Source: Galeopsis tetrahit
Lineage: Eukaryota > Streptophyta > Magnoliopsida > Lamiales > Lamiaceae
DNA length: 64,000 bases
Assembly (NCBI GenBank): GCA_963675135.1
Contig: OY776129.1
Span: 48,434,141-48,498,140 of the forward strand
Direction of reading: 5' to 3'
The first letter of the stretch is position 1. Each line of letters begins with the position of its first letter. Made by a program: the position numbers and the translations under genes. Below the pieces are notes generated by a model. It did not search any database and had not been told where the DNA came from. It was given only the letters and a program-made list of their open reading frames with translations. Of the stretch, positions 46,417 through 57,964 are shown piece by piece.

Positions 46417-48500
46417 TTTCATTTACATATAGACGTATGTTTCTTGTATATTAATTTTCTAATATTTTCCTCACTCGTGGGTTAGATTATCACTTCTACA
46501 TTTTGGGGAGGAGGCACATCGAGTGAACAATTTAAACATGCGGGCGTGGGTGTGGGCCTTAAGGCTTTGATACCATGAAATGATTATGTTTCATCTAAAA
46601 GTTTAAATTTATAGAGAGGTGAATAATTAATTTTTGTATATTAATTTCGTAATATGAAGCATGCTTTTCATTAAGAATAAAGGGTAAAGGGGAGGTGTTG
46701 GCCATTTGACAAGTTGCACATAAAGTAATTTTGAATATTCACCACAATTTGTGTTGATTGATTTGTATTCACAAAAGATAATTACCAAAAACAAAAGGAT
46801 AATATTAATGTTAGACACCTATGAGTCTCGATCGTTGCAATGATCTGACAAAAAAATGCAGGCATGAAAGTTTCTTCAACTCGTAATCGTCTACCAAAGA
46901 ATTATTTATTATAAAATTAATAATTAATGAAATTAATTAAGCATAAACCAAAGTCATTAAGAATTATTTTAGGTGGAATCCAAGGACCATCTACAAGTGA
47001 AATTCCTGCCTTTTTATTAGTGTGAGAGGAGGAGAGTGTGTGTTCCTTTTTGGATTAAAAGTGTATTATTTATACTCTGCTTTTTAACCATGAAATTGAA
47101 GAAATGGACACATTATTAAATTTAGCAAGTATTGTTGGTTGCATGATATTTTAAGATAATTACACAAATTATCTTATCAATTTTTCGTCATCATTAATTT
47201 ATATATATACTTCTATAGCACAAATCAATATTTATGATAGAATTTGATTAATTTCCAAATTCCAATAATATATACTCTTTATATTTGAAATGTCTGATAG
47301 AAAAGATATGTATATGGATAGACAGTAAATTAGAATCGTGATCAGTCGATTTTTTTTTATTATTGGAGTGGAATAATGCACATGCTCATTTCTATCAACT
47401 TACAAAACATATAGTATGATATATGTAATCTATCTAAAATAGAAAACATAAAATTGTTTTTTTATGGGTGTTAGAATAAAATAACAAAATATATTTTTAT
47501 GTTTGAAAAATAATTACATGGAGTGTAATGTAATATTAAGATGTTTGAGAGGATAGTTAAAAATAAATAATTATTTAATTTGTATTTTAAAAAAATGTTC
47601 AATTAAATCATGACGAGTAATGGCAAAAACATAATTGAGTAATTAACAAGTATGAGTGTTTAGAAGTTACATTTGTGTGAATCCAATTACAGAAAGAATT
47701 ACAATATTGATTTTTGATTTAATGTGTTAAGTTAAAATTCAAAATTGAATATATATTTAAATTGTTTAAAATTTAATTACATGTAAAAATTTACCTACTA
47801 CATTATTTAAAATTAAATTTTTTTCGAAAAAGAAAGATTTTTTTATGGAAACGGTTATAAAAGAGATTGTGCTTATCCTATTTATCTCGATCTTTTAATC
47901 ACTATCACCATAAAAATTAATTGACTAATTAATAAGTATCAACTCATTTACCATTTATACTTCTAGTTTCCCAAAGAAAAAGAAAAAGATATTTGTCATT
48001 GCATAAAGTTAGATGAAATAAGTTAAACTCTCCGGAAAGAACTCAAATACAATAATTCATTAAATGTTGTAAGGGGATATTGAGATAAACTCTCATATTT
48101 TATTAATCAATTCAACTAGTTAACGTAAAACTTAAGCATAAATATCTAATTAAATCTTGATATTGATTATATATGCAATTGAATTTTAAATTATTTTGAA
48201 TATAATTTTAATGGTTGAATTGAGTTTTTTTTTTTTTTTTTTAATACCTCTGCATTCATATACATGAAAATATGATGAAATTGGAATTATAATTATAACA
48301 ATATCTAAGAAATGAAAATACATAATCTTTTATATAGATTCATTCCATATATGAATTGAGCATGTGATTGTAGGTTAAATATATAAATAAAAAGGGAAAA
48401 ATATATTGATAAAACGTGTGAGTGGGAGCAGAAGCCACAAGCAAAATAGGTTGGACACCTCATCATCTCTCTCTCTCCCTTCAAAAATTATACATTCCAT
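46417..48500. other. AT-rich intergenic DNA
   Basis: No gene or bounded element recognised. T and TA tracts occur (48222-48242). CT-rich TCTCTCTCTCCC at about 48467 precedes the RCC1 gene's likely transcription start. Confidence 0.4.
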
Positions 48501-48539
48501 TCCATCCGATAAAAGAGAAAATCAAGGATATAACCTCAC

Positions 48540-49754
48540 AATTCTCTCACATTCATAACAAAACTCCTCCCCCTTTCTCTCTCTAAAACCAAAAGATTTC
48601 AGACTAAGCCCTATTATAATATATATATATACATAATCATCAAGATCAACCAAAAGTAATCACCTCTAAATTCTTTTCATCACACTTTACCCTTTGATCA
48701 CAATTCCAGAATAGCATGGGTTTTGGGGAATCTTGCCCTTCTTTGCATGTAAATTTTGTTTTCCAATTTTTGATCTGTTTATGTATCGGAATGTACAGAA
48801 TCGGGACTCTTCCCTGTCAATTTTTGCTCACTTTTGTAAAATTCCACTTGATCTTCACTGTGGATTGACGAATTGAATGAAGTGCCTTTGTTGATCCTTT
48901 TAATTACTGGATGTTGACGATCGTTTTTTTTATTTTTATTTTTGGTCAATTTCTCTGTAAAATTGTCTGATTGTTGTGATCATTTTGTATCGCCAGTTTC
49001 AATTCACTATCGGTATTCTGCGGTTATGAAATTTACCTTTTTGTGTGTGAGAATTCTGAATTCCTTACTTTTTTGGGCTTCTTTTGATGTGGAATATCCT
49101 TTTCACAGGTTTTGGCATGCTTGTTTAAACAGTATTCTTTATTTCCAGCATACGTATAACCTACGCGTACACCTTTTCTTTTTGCAGATATAGTTGCTAA
49201 ATGTGTTTGCTTGTTAGATATTGCTTGATCTGATGCTCTCTAATTTCGACCGTTTTCGTCTTTGCTAAACTCGATATTGTTGGATCAAATTGGCCAAGTC
49301 CACTGATTTTCGTCTTTAATCGCATTTTTATGACTCTGTTTGATCGTTTTTGTTGCTGTTTGTGGTACTTCTGACTTGTGATTCAGCTATAGTCTTTAAA
49401 TGTACCTTGGTTCGTGTAACTCCACTTCAGAAGTAGAATAGGTTCATATGTTACTTGTGAAGAATTGCAGTTTTGTTTTGCACAATGTAGTTGAATGTTA
49501 GTAGCCTCATAGCAGAAAAGAAAGGTCTATTGATAATTGTCTTTTGTAAACTTGCAGGCTTGATACAAGTTCTCTGAAAAACTAGCTACTCAAAGGTATT
49601 AAATATCTTTATCAAGATCCATAAGATTCTAAGTGAAATTGAGGTTTAACTAATTAAAAGAAAATGCAAAACCTTATACATTCTTGTGGCTTTTCAGTAA
49701 ATTAAACATTCCCTTTTGGCCAGTTAGGGCACTGCAAAGTTAAGAGCGGTGCCC
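48540..49754 (+). promoter_or_regulatory. Promoter and intron-containing 5' UTR of the RCC1-repeat gene
   Basis: A CT-rich leader-like sequence (48540-48720) is followed by about 1 kb of T-rich, intron-like DNA before the coding ATG. A possible acceptor TTTGTAAACTTGCAG ends near 49558. A short upstream ATG frame starts at 48717. These point to one or more 5' UTR introns, but the junctions are inferred only. Confidence 0.4.
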
Positions 49755-51770
49755 ATGGATGCCACTACTAGTGGAGCTTCGAGCCTTCAATACCACAACA
49801 TCTCTGAGCAAACTATTGCTTCACATGTTCCTCCCCCTGTAACACATCAGAGGCAACAGCGCCATTGCTTTGGAAATGCAACTCCTGGGGAATTCCCGTT
49901 GTCAGCTAACCCATCCATTGTTCTCCATTTCCTCACTGGTTGCAATTTGGATCCACACGATCTTGCAAAACTCGAGGCAAGTCTTCGTGTTCACCATTTT
50001 CAACAGTTGATCTCTTTGTCGACATTAGAATTGATGATGCTGCTGATTGAATCCTAATCTTTCTTGCAGGCTACTTGTTCCTTCTTTAAGCAGCCTGCGC
50101 ACTTCGCCCCCGATCATGAGCTCTCGTTGGCAGAGCTTGCAGCTCTTGATATGTGTCAAAAGAGAGCCATATTTAAACCGATGACAATTGAACAACGTCA
50201 AGACTTGAAACAAAAATGTGGGGGCTCGTGGAAACTAGTCTTGAGGTACTTGTTAGCTGGAGAAGCCTGTTATAGAAGGGAGAAGACGCAGGCTATTGCT
50301 GGTCCTGGTCACAGCATTGCTGTTACTTCTAATGGAGCTGTGTATTCATTCGGTTCTAACAGCTCAGGACAGCTTGGACATGGAACTACTGATGAGGAAT
50401 CACGTCCTCGCTTGATTAGGTTAGGTTATAAATATTCAACTATTCAAAAGCCAGGAATGTGTTAGTATGAAAGAGAATTAATTCAACTTGTTTTGGTTCA
50501 GATCTCTGCAAGGAATTCGTATCATTCATGCAGCGGCTGGGGCAGGGCGGACTATGCTAATTAGCGATGCTGGCCGCGTGTACGCCTTTGGAAAAGACTC
50601 TTTTGGGGAGGCTGAATACGGCCCTCAAGGAAATAAATTAGTAACTACCCCTCAGCTAGTTGAATCTTTGAAAGATATATTTGTTGTACAAGTTGCTATT
50701 GGAAATTTCTTTACTGCTGTGTTATCAAGAGAAGGCAGGGTTTACACATTTTCTTGGGGAAATGAAAACAAACTTGGCCATCATACAGAGCCAAACGATG
50801 TGGAGCCCCGCCCGTTGTTGGGGGAGCTCGAAAATATACCTGTTGTGCAAATTGCAGCAGGATACTGCTACCTTCTTGCTTTGGCTTGCCAACCTGGTGG
50901 CATGTAAGCTCCTCACTTATTTTATACTGAAACATCCTTTATTGAATTAATATTTCCAACAACATATGATAGACGAATTAATATCTTATTTGTTTCATGA
51001 GAAATTTTCAGGTCTGTTTACTCAGTTGGTTGTGGATTGGGTGGAAAGCTTGGGCACGGTTCTAAAACGGATGAAAAGCTGCCAAGATTAATCGAACAGT
51101 TTCAAACTTTGAATCTTCAGCCTGTAGTGGTGGCAGCTGGTGCTTGGCATGCTGCAGTTGTAGGAAAGGATGGACGAGTTTGCACATGGGGGTGGGGACG
51201 ATATGGATGCTTGGGACATGGCAACGAAGATTGTCAGTCTGTTCCCAAAGTAGTCGAGGCACTTAGCAATGTGAAAGCGGTTCACGTTGCAACAGGAGAC
51301 TATACAACCTTCGTAGTCTCAGATGATGGCGACGTCTATTCTTTTGGCTGTGGAGAATCATCTAGCCTTGGACATAATGCTGTTGCTGCGGCTGCTGCTG
51401 CTGCTGAGGAGCAGGTTCCATTTCTATCTTTCGTTCTTTCTCAAACTTGTAAAGATTCAGTTTTAGCCACAATTTAAGTTTTGTTACGAATTTACGAGGG
51501 AAAAGGGTATGTGTGTTGTTTTTTCAGGCAAATAGGCATTCGAACGTTCTGAGCCCGGAGCTCGTAACATCACTAAAGCAAGTGAATGAAAGGGTCGTAC
51601 AGATAAGCCTAACAAATTCGATATATTGGAATGCTCATACCTTTGCGCTCACGGATTCTGACAAGCTGTATGCATTTGGGTCAGGTGACAAAGGGCAACT
51701 CGGGGTTGAGCTCTCTGCTAATCAAAGCGAGCGAGCTAATCCCGAACGAGTTGATATCCATCTCAGTTAA
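49755..51770 (+). CDS. RCC1-repeat family protein, 5 coding exons, one GC-AG intron
   Basis: Coding exons are 49755-49976, 50070-50419, 50502-50903, 51012-51414 and 51528-51770, giving 539 residues. The first intron has a GC donor (GAG|GCAAGT); the others are GT-AG. The N-terminal part (EFPLSANPSIVLHFLTGCNLDPHDLAKLEATCSFF) resembles an F-box-like/helical lead-in. Then come seven-bladed RCC1-type repeats: AIAGPGHSIAVTSNGAVYSFGSNSSGQLGHG, an AAGAGRTMLIS block, a blade with VYTFSWGNENKLGHH, AAGYCYLLAL, AAGAWHAAVVGKDGRVCTWGWGRYGCLGHG, a TGDYTTFVVSDDGDVYSFGCGESSSLGHN blade, and a last ALTDSDKLYAFGSGDKGQLG. An alanine run (VAAAAAAAEEQ) is coded by GCT/GCG repeats at exon 4's end. It looks like the Arabidopsis At3g26100-type protein. 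Its biochemical role is not established to my knowledge, and it should not be called UVR8 because repeats alone do not show that. Confidence 0.92.
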
Positions 51771-53376
51771 TGCTTTATCTATCATACAAATATATATTGC
51801 AGCATTCCTCATGTTTATATCTATTTAAATTCCATGTTTATTGCTCTGTGTAAATAGAAGTGGTTGTGAATAAGGGTAGGATTTAGGAGCTGCAGTATTA
51901 ACCTCTTAGACATTCGTTAGCTCTTTGCCTCAACCAGTAAATAGTTGAAAACAAGACTTGTCCAGATTGCTTTCTTAATTTATTCACATTGGTGGAAAGT
52001 GCTTTTAATCATTTATGTGAAGCTTTTCTTGATAATTCATCTCTTTCTTATTTTTTTATAGAGTTAATCATGAATTGAGCTAGGAGTAGTTTCATCTAAT
52101 TTTACTTGTCATGTTTGATCTTGTGTGGAACTATAGAATATATCAATTGCTTAGGTTTATTTGATTTTTTTGAGTTCAAATGAACTCCAATCGAGTATGG
52201 AATAGTGACTTCGAGTTCAACTAAGAGGTACCAACTGTTTTGAACCCTATATAGGAGTAGATGAGAAGGTATTATGCATACTCTGTGCACCATGCACTTT
52301 GAATACTGATAATATTAGTTCTTATAAGAAAAAAATAAAATTACAATGATACTCCTTAGTTCTTATAAATAATTGTATTTGTGGTGTATAATGCATATAA
52401 TTTATCATACACCTCCTTAACCTACTAAAAAAAAATTGTTTGACTAATTGAGATATTTAAAATCACATCAAGTAAAAAATGGGTACTTGGGCGTCAAGTG
52501 CTTAGGCCTAGTTGGGCACCTAGAATATATATATTTTTTAAAAATATTTTATTTGTAAAATTCTGAAACTCTAATTTAACAAAAAATAAAAACTGTATAA
52601 AGATCCCTAAAGAAATTATAACCTGTAAAAATAATGTTGAAAAATAAAAATAAAAAACTGTAATTTTCATCTGTTTTTACTTTTTAAACGATAAAATTTT
52701 ACCTAAAAATATATATACATCATGATAAAGTCATGTGTTTTCTTCGAAGTATCGATTTCACTTGAAAAAGTGGGCTCGATTGCTTGAATTGTGAACTTTG
52801 ATTTCGAGAGAAAAAAAATGCCTAATCAGAAATTGCTATGCGGTCGGCAAATTGACAACTAGCCTCTAAGCGCCGATATCTACGAGCATTTAAAATTAGT
52901 GTTATATTTTTTTTATAAATTTAGTGCCAAGTTTTAAACAAATTTAGGAAGACTGGGCGCTTTAAACTATGGAACAATCCATTTTTAAATATTAGAAGTT
53001 AGATGATTTACATTTATCGATCAATTAAATGAAGTTTTTGGTCGATCAAGAATATATTTAGTAACATTCCAAATTATAGGGTTCTTTTATGATTCTTGAA
53101 CAAATCTTCAGATTTTTTTTTTCCTTTTTTATAATTACCCTTTAAAGAGTTAAAACGGTTTTATGTTAAACCTATCAACATCGACGATGCGTGGGGTCGA
53201 GAGTTGAATTTTATCGACTTTTCCTATATATTGTCGAATTTAGTTTTTTTTTTTTTTTTTTTTAAGAATAAAAAAGTTCGAACTACAATTAGACAAACAA
53301 ATCATGAACTAGTTCTCTAACCCGAACGAAAAAACTAGTCCTAAAATAAGCATGAGGAGATAATGTTTATCCGATG
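51771..53376. other. RCC1 3' flank and intergenic DNA with an old repeat
   Basis: The 3' UTR is likely up to about 51950. At 52485-52975, words such as GGGCGTCAAGTGCTTAGGCC, TTGGGCACCTAG, CCTCTAAGCGCCGAT and GACTGGGCGCTTTAAA suggest a worn dispersed repeat; the class is uncertain. A T18 tract lies at 53245-53263. No gene. Confidence 0.4.
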
Positions 53377-53388
53377 CATCGGTGACTT

Positions 53389-53507
53389 TTTTTTTTTTTT
53401 GAATTACATTAAATACCCATCCCTTTTTCCCCTCCCCATGACTCGAACCCAGGATCTAAAGCCTAGGTAGTGGTGCTCTAACCACTTGAGCTATCCAACT
53501 TCGTCAA
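53389..53507 (-). mobile_element. Short tRNA-derived SINE, 12-bp target duplication
   Basis: Minus-strand order is tRNA-like head (ATAGCTCAAGTGGTTAGAGC, then GGGTTCGAGTC), short tail ATGGGTATTTAATG, then an A-rich end (the plus-strand T14 run). Direct repeats CATCGGTGACTT flank it at 53377-53388 and 53508-53519. It is the same family as 11480-11583. Confidence 0.8.
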
Positions 53508-53519
53508 CATCGGTGACTT

Positions 53520-54144
53520 CTCCACATCATTTTGTTTAGGACCATGGTCGTGGATACGGTTCTCGCAGACGGTGTAAATTGTTGGGATACCGGAAAGGAC
53601 CTCGGTACTATTCGCATTGAAATGATATTGTTCATTTTGGATCAAGCCCTCACGAATTTATTTTTGAACTTTTCCCAAAAGGCCTTAGGCCAATAAAGAT
53701 ACTAGTCAATCTTTATATATTACATGATCCTTTAATGTTTATCCGATTTGGGATATTGTTTGACACCCCAACATCAATAGATCAATCTATCAATCGGCCA
53801 TCCATCGTTGCAACAGCAGCGGCGAAAGGGTTGGCCTCTAAAGGCGTGCGACGATGACGATGAAGCGAAAGATAAGAGGGATGTGGCTACGCTGTGAGCG
53901 TCAGTGGTGCGAGACTGTTTCCGATCTTTCTTGGCGGCAGTGAGTGAGGGAGTTGCATATAAATAGGAAGAAGGAAGAAAATTTTGTAGAGTAAAGATGA
54001 ACAAGTGTATATTTAAAAATGTTTCAACTTACTACTACTATACATTAAGATCAAATTTTGCTTAGACAGCATTTTTATGAGTAAAATCTATTTTCATTAG
54101 TTACAATATTTGACCTTTTCAAAGATAAATACTAGCTAGAAGCC
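53520..54144. other. Intergenic DNA
   Basis: A GC-richer patch at 53790-53960 gives short open frames without recognisable protein. Confidence 0.4.
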
Positions 54145-54153
54145 ATAGATTAC

Positions 54154-55196
54154 GGGTCTGACTATTTACACCTTTCATTTACTATGGATGCACACCCTCG
54201 ATTGATGCACTCTCCCTAAAATCAGTCTAAGATAGATGCACCCCTTGACTGTCATAAATGTCCTTCTCTCCATAAAATTTATATTACTACCCACACCCCC
54301 CAACAAACCCTAATTCTCCCTTCTTCATCTCTTCATTCTCTCATTTTCCCCCACCCCTCACTCCAGCCGCTGGCCCCCTAACACTCCCCCGTCGTCGCGC
54401 CCCCTCGTCCGTCGTCGCGCACCTCCCTCTACTTCGGTAAAATTAAATTTCTTCCCCCACCTGCCCCTGTCCGGCCACCCCTCCATCCCCTGTCTACCAG
54501 CCGCCACTGCCCTGGGCCGTCGCGGCCCCTCCCTCTCCCCTCCTTTTTTTTCTGTGAGATTTTGTTCCTACCGCCCCGTCCGGCCGCTCCCCTCCCCCGT
54601 CTGGCCGCTCTCCTCCCCTATCATTGGCGTCACCTCCCACCCACTCGTCGTCGCCCTGATACCGATTCAAGACGGCGCAACTCAGGTTTGCTCGTTCCCC
54701 GGTCTTTTTTTTTCCGTTTCGTCTGTCTCCCCCATTTTTCTGTTTTTTTTTTTTAATTTTTTACCATTTTAGGTCGTCCAAATACACCCTCGTCGACAAC
54801 AATTTGTCGATGAGGGTGTATTTGGTCGACCTAAAATGGTCAAAAAAAATTATAGTATTTTTTTTCGACCAACAAGTGTCGATCATATACACTTTCGTCC
54901 GACAAATTGTTGTCGGCGAGGGTGTATTTGGTCAACACTAGATGGTCGAAATTTATAAAAATAAATTTGTGATTTTTCTAAGTCTTTTTTAAACTTCTGT
55001 CTTTTTTTTTTGTGGTTTCGGTGGTGGTGACGACGGCGGCTACAACAATTAGGGTTAGGGTTTTAAAGTTGAATGAGGTGCATTTAGTAGTGCATTTTAT
55101 TGAAGGGGTATTTTAGATTTTTTGCATAATTATTATATTATTAAATTAAATGGAGGAGTGCCTCCATTTAAAATGGAGGTGTAAATAGTCAGACCC
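54154..55196 (+). mobile_element. Hairpin-bearing TIR element, copy C, 9-bp target duplication
   Basis: The ends GGGTCTGACTATTTACACCT and the inverted AGGTGTAAATAGTCAGACCC lie between ATAGATTAC (54145-54153) and ATAGATTGC (55197-55205), 8 of 9 matching. Inside are an AT spacer, a C-rich GC block (about 54340-54700), T tracts and a 78-bp near-perfect hairpin (54763-54840). A second hairpin-like unit is built on CCGACAAATTGTTGTCGG-type sequence (near 54898-54920). A GGTGGTGACGACGGCGG stretch (about 55020) and ATTAGGGTTAGGGTTTT (about 55048) follow. It is 1,043 bp. Confidence 0.8.
54763..54840. repeat. Near-perfect hairpin, ~37-bp arms (element C)
   Basis: The arm ACCATTTTAGGTCG.CCAAATACACCCTC.TCGACAA and its inverse pair with two mismatches. 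The core TCGACAACAATTTGTCGA is at 54793-54810, identical to that of element A although the outer arm sequence differs. Confidence 0.93.
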
Positions 55197-55282
55197 ATAG
55201 ATTGCAGGTTTTCCTCGAGGCCCAACACCATTTTGAAAATCAAGGGCCAATAGATTGCTTGGACTTTTGAAAGGATCAATAA

Positions 55283-56215
55283 CAGGTCTATTATTTGCAC
55301 CTCCGACTTTTTAACTGCACTCCCCCACTCCCTTTATTAATTTAATAATCATGTAAAAATCTTAGAATACTCTTAAGTAAAATTACACTATTAAATGCAT
55401 CTCAATACTAACTACACTCTTCGTTCAACCAACCTAATTGATTGCAGCCGTCACTGCCGTTACCACCACTTTCGGTCGCCATCACCATCACTTCCGGTTG
55501 TCGCCACCATCATTTTCGGTGGCCACCAAACAAAAAAAGATTCAGAAATTTCAAAAAAAACTTAGAAAAATCTAAAAATATATATAAATTTCGACGATAA
55601 ATTGTTGTCAACGGGAGTGAATATGGTTGACACAAGTTTGTCGAAAAAAATTTAATTTTTTTTTGTTGCCGACGAAAGTGTATATGGTCGACCTAAAATT
55701 GTCAGAAAAAAAATCAAGGCAAGGCAAAAGAAAAAAAGAAGAAAAAAAATACATGGGCGCGGCTGGCGACTTGGGACGAGGTGTGGGGGGGCAGCCGGCT
55801 TGGAAGGGGTGGGGCGATCGGAGGGGCGGCGCCAATGGGGGTGGGGTGGAAAAAAAAAAGAAAAAACGCAAAAACAGAAGAAACAAAAAAAAAAAAAAAA
55901 CAGAAACAAAGAAGAGAGTGAAGAGAGAAGGGGAGGGCGACGGCAGTCGGGCGTTGGGGGGCGGCGTCAGTGGGGTGGGGGCGCCCAAAACTGGGGAAAA
56001 AATTGAAGAGTGAAGAGAGGAAAGAGAAAAGGGAGAGGGAGGGCAGCGGTCGTGGTTAGGGTGGGGAAGAAGATATAAATTAGGTTTTGGGAGGGTGTGT
56101 GATTAGTAAATGTAATTTATAAAGAAAAGAGTATTTATGACAATTCAAAAAGGGTGCATAATCAAATTTGAGAAGAGTGCAGACAACCAAGTCGAAGGTG
56201 GAAATAGACATGCCC
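55283..56215 (-). mobile_element. Hairpin-bearing TIR element, copy D (reverse orientation)
   Basis: The ends GGTCTATTATTTGCACCTCC and the inverted GGTGGAAATAGACATGCCC extend into CGACTTTTTAACTGCACTC and its inverse GAGTGCAGACAACCAAGTCG. The order of parts is reversed compared with copies A-C: Zn-knuckle-free CCACC/GCCGTC stretch at left (55445-55530), core GATAAATTGTTGTCAA at 55596-55611, a second TCGA unit at 55662-55705, A tracts, and a purine-rich GC block at right (55755-56060). Flanks do not give a convincing direct repeat (5 of 9), so the borders are approximate. Confidence 0.65.
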
Positions 56216-56236
56216 AACAATTAAATACTTGTTCCT

Positions 56237-57370
56237 AGGGATGGCAACAGGGCGGGTATGACCTATCCCAAGACCCGTCCCACTAAAAAAATTTATACCC
56301 GTCCCACTAAAAAAATTTATACCCGTTACCCACCCCGTCCCGCCTAAACCCATCTCATCCCGCCCCGTGAACCCGACGGGTATACCCGCCCTACCCGCTA
56401 GTTTTTTTTTTTTTTTTTTAAGAAATAATTTTATAAACATATAAAAATATATAATAAATAACTTTAACCGCATTAACACACTAAATTCAAATAACTTTCT
56501 TGAGAAATATTTGATGGAATATAATTATTTCCTTCTTCTTTAGATTCCATTTATTTAGAAAATAATTATAGTTAACTATCAAATATAATTATAGTAAAGA
56601 AGATAAAACATAATTATACTTAATTCCTTCTTTCATATTCTAATTCTTTGCTAATTTAAAAAGATAAAACTAACAAACCTATTAAGTCTCAAATTAAGAA
56701 AAACAACATTCAATGCAATTAACCCAAATCAATTTGTACTCTGTGATTAATTACTTAATTAGTTAATTAATAACACAAACCCAAACCAATTCCACCAACA
56801 TATTACATATTCCTGTTCGAAATAAAAAATGCTGCAAAACACCGACATATATAAATTTTAAATTCGGATGAAACATAATACATAAAATAATATACTCCCT
56901 CCATCCCGTGATTACTTGCACACTTTTTTTATTGGGATGTCCCAAAATTACTTGCACACTTTTAATATGGAAATACCCCACAAAATTAATAATCTCACAA
57001 CATCATTTATTTTCAAATTTGTCACTCATTTTTTCCATACATTTCACTTTACACATCATCAAATCCACTTTACACATCATCAAATTACCTAAAATACCCC
57101 TCCCTTATCTTACACCATCAACCACTAAATTCACTTTTCTTAAACAACGTGCCGGTCAAACTATGCAAGTTATCCCGGGACGGATGGAGTAATATATATA
57201 TTTATACGGGTCGGGGTCGAGTATATATAAAATCATTACCCATTCCAGACCCGGCGGTTATTATTTGACCGGGTACTTACCCGACCCGGGACCCATTTGA
57301 CCAAGTATCCCACCCCGTACAGGTCAGTTTCATGCGGGTCCGGGTTTTTACCCGTTCCATTGTCGTATCA
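56237..57370. mobile_element. Dispersed element with TAGGGATGGCAACAGGGCGGG end, interrupted by a MITE
   Basis: The left end TAGGGATGGCAACAGGGCGG starts a region rich in ACCCG/CGGGT words. A CCCGTCCCACTAAAAAAATT unit is duplicated near 56274-56325. The right end GGGTTTTTACCCGTTCCATT is a worn inverse. I recall this GGATGGCAACGGG...CCCGTTGCCATCC type from many plants, probably hAT-related. The Stowaway MITE at 56895-57189 lies inside it. Confidence 0.55.
56895..57189. mobile_element. Stowaway-like MITE, family 2, reverse copy
   Basis: The ends CTCCCTCCATCCCGTGATTA and TATCCCGGGACGGATGGAG lie between TA dinucleotides (56893-56894 and 57190-57191). It is the reverse orientation of 24972-25252. 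It contains a local duplication of ATTACTTGCACACTTTT and another of TTTACACATCATCAAAT. Confidence 0.82.
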
Positions 57371-57374
57371 TAGG

Positions 57375-57964
57375 TAGAGGGGGGAGGGTCTCAAAATGGT
57401 GGAAGAATGTGGTGTCAATAAGGTCAGGGAGACAGGGACTAGGGGCAACTGGTTTAGAGAGAACATGATTAGAGTTGTAGGGAACGGGGCAGACACGAGA
57501 TTCTGGGAAGAACACTGGGTGGAGGAGTCGAGCCTCAAAAGTAAATTCCCGAGACTGTATAGATTGAGTAATGACAAAGGCAGTTTCATTAGGGATATGG
57601 GCAAATGGGTTGTGTGGGAGTGGAATTGGGTTTGGACTAGGGAGTTATTGGATAGAGAAACTAATGCTCAAAATTCTTTGATTAATCTTGTAAACAAGTA
57701 CATCTTATCGGAGGGAGATCAAGATAGATGGCGATGGAGGTCAAGCGCATCCGGGGCATACCCTACTAAAGCTGCGTACCAGATTCTGCACTCTCAAGGG
57801 GAGGACAGCAACGTGTCGAAGACGTGGGGGAAGGACTTAGCCCTGCTATGGAGGAACATCACACCCTTCACAAAGGTAGCCATGGCATGGCGTGTATACC
57901 CGGACAAATTGCCAACTCGATCCAACCTGAGAAGACGAAAGATACTTGTTGATGTTGAGATGAG
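57375..57964 (+). mobile_element. LINE ORF2 C-terminal fragment, cut by the Copia element
   Basis: The open frame (57396 onward) reads GNWFRENMIRVVGNGADTRFWEEHW, then WRWRSSASGAYPTKAAYQIL and LPTRSNLRRRKILVD. This matches the region before the zinc-binding domain of plant LINE reverse transcriptases. The family resemblance stops at about 57964, where the Copia LTR starts, so the zinc-binding Cys/His part is missing. The 5' part is also missing. Confidence 0.75.

Noticed and set aside
55608..56013. 126-128 codon frames on both strands in element D
   Set aside because: Lys/Glu/Gly-rich or Pro/Phe-rich low complexity from purine-rich DNA with A tracts; no domain.
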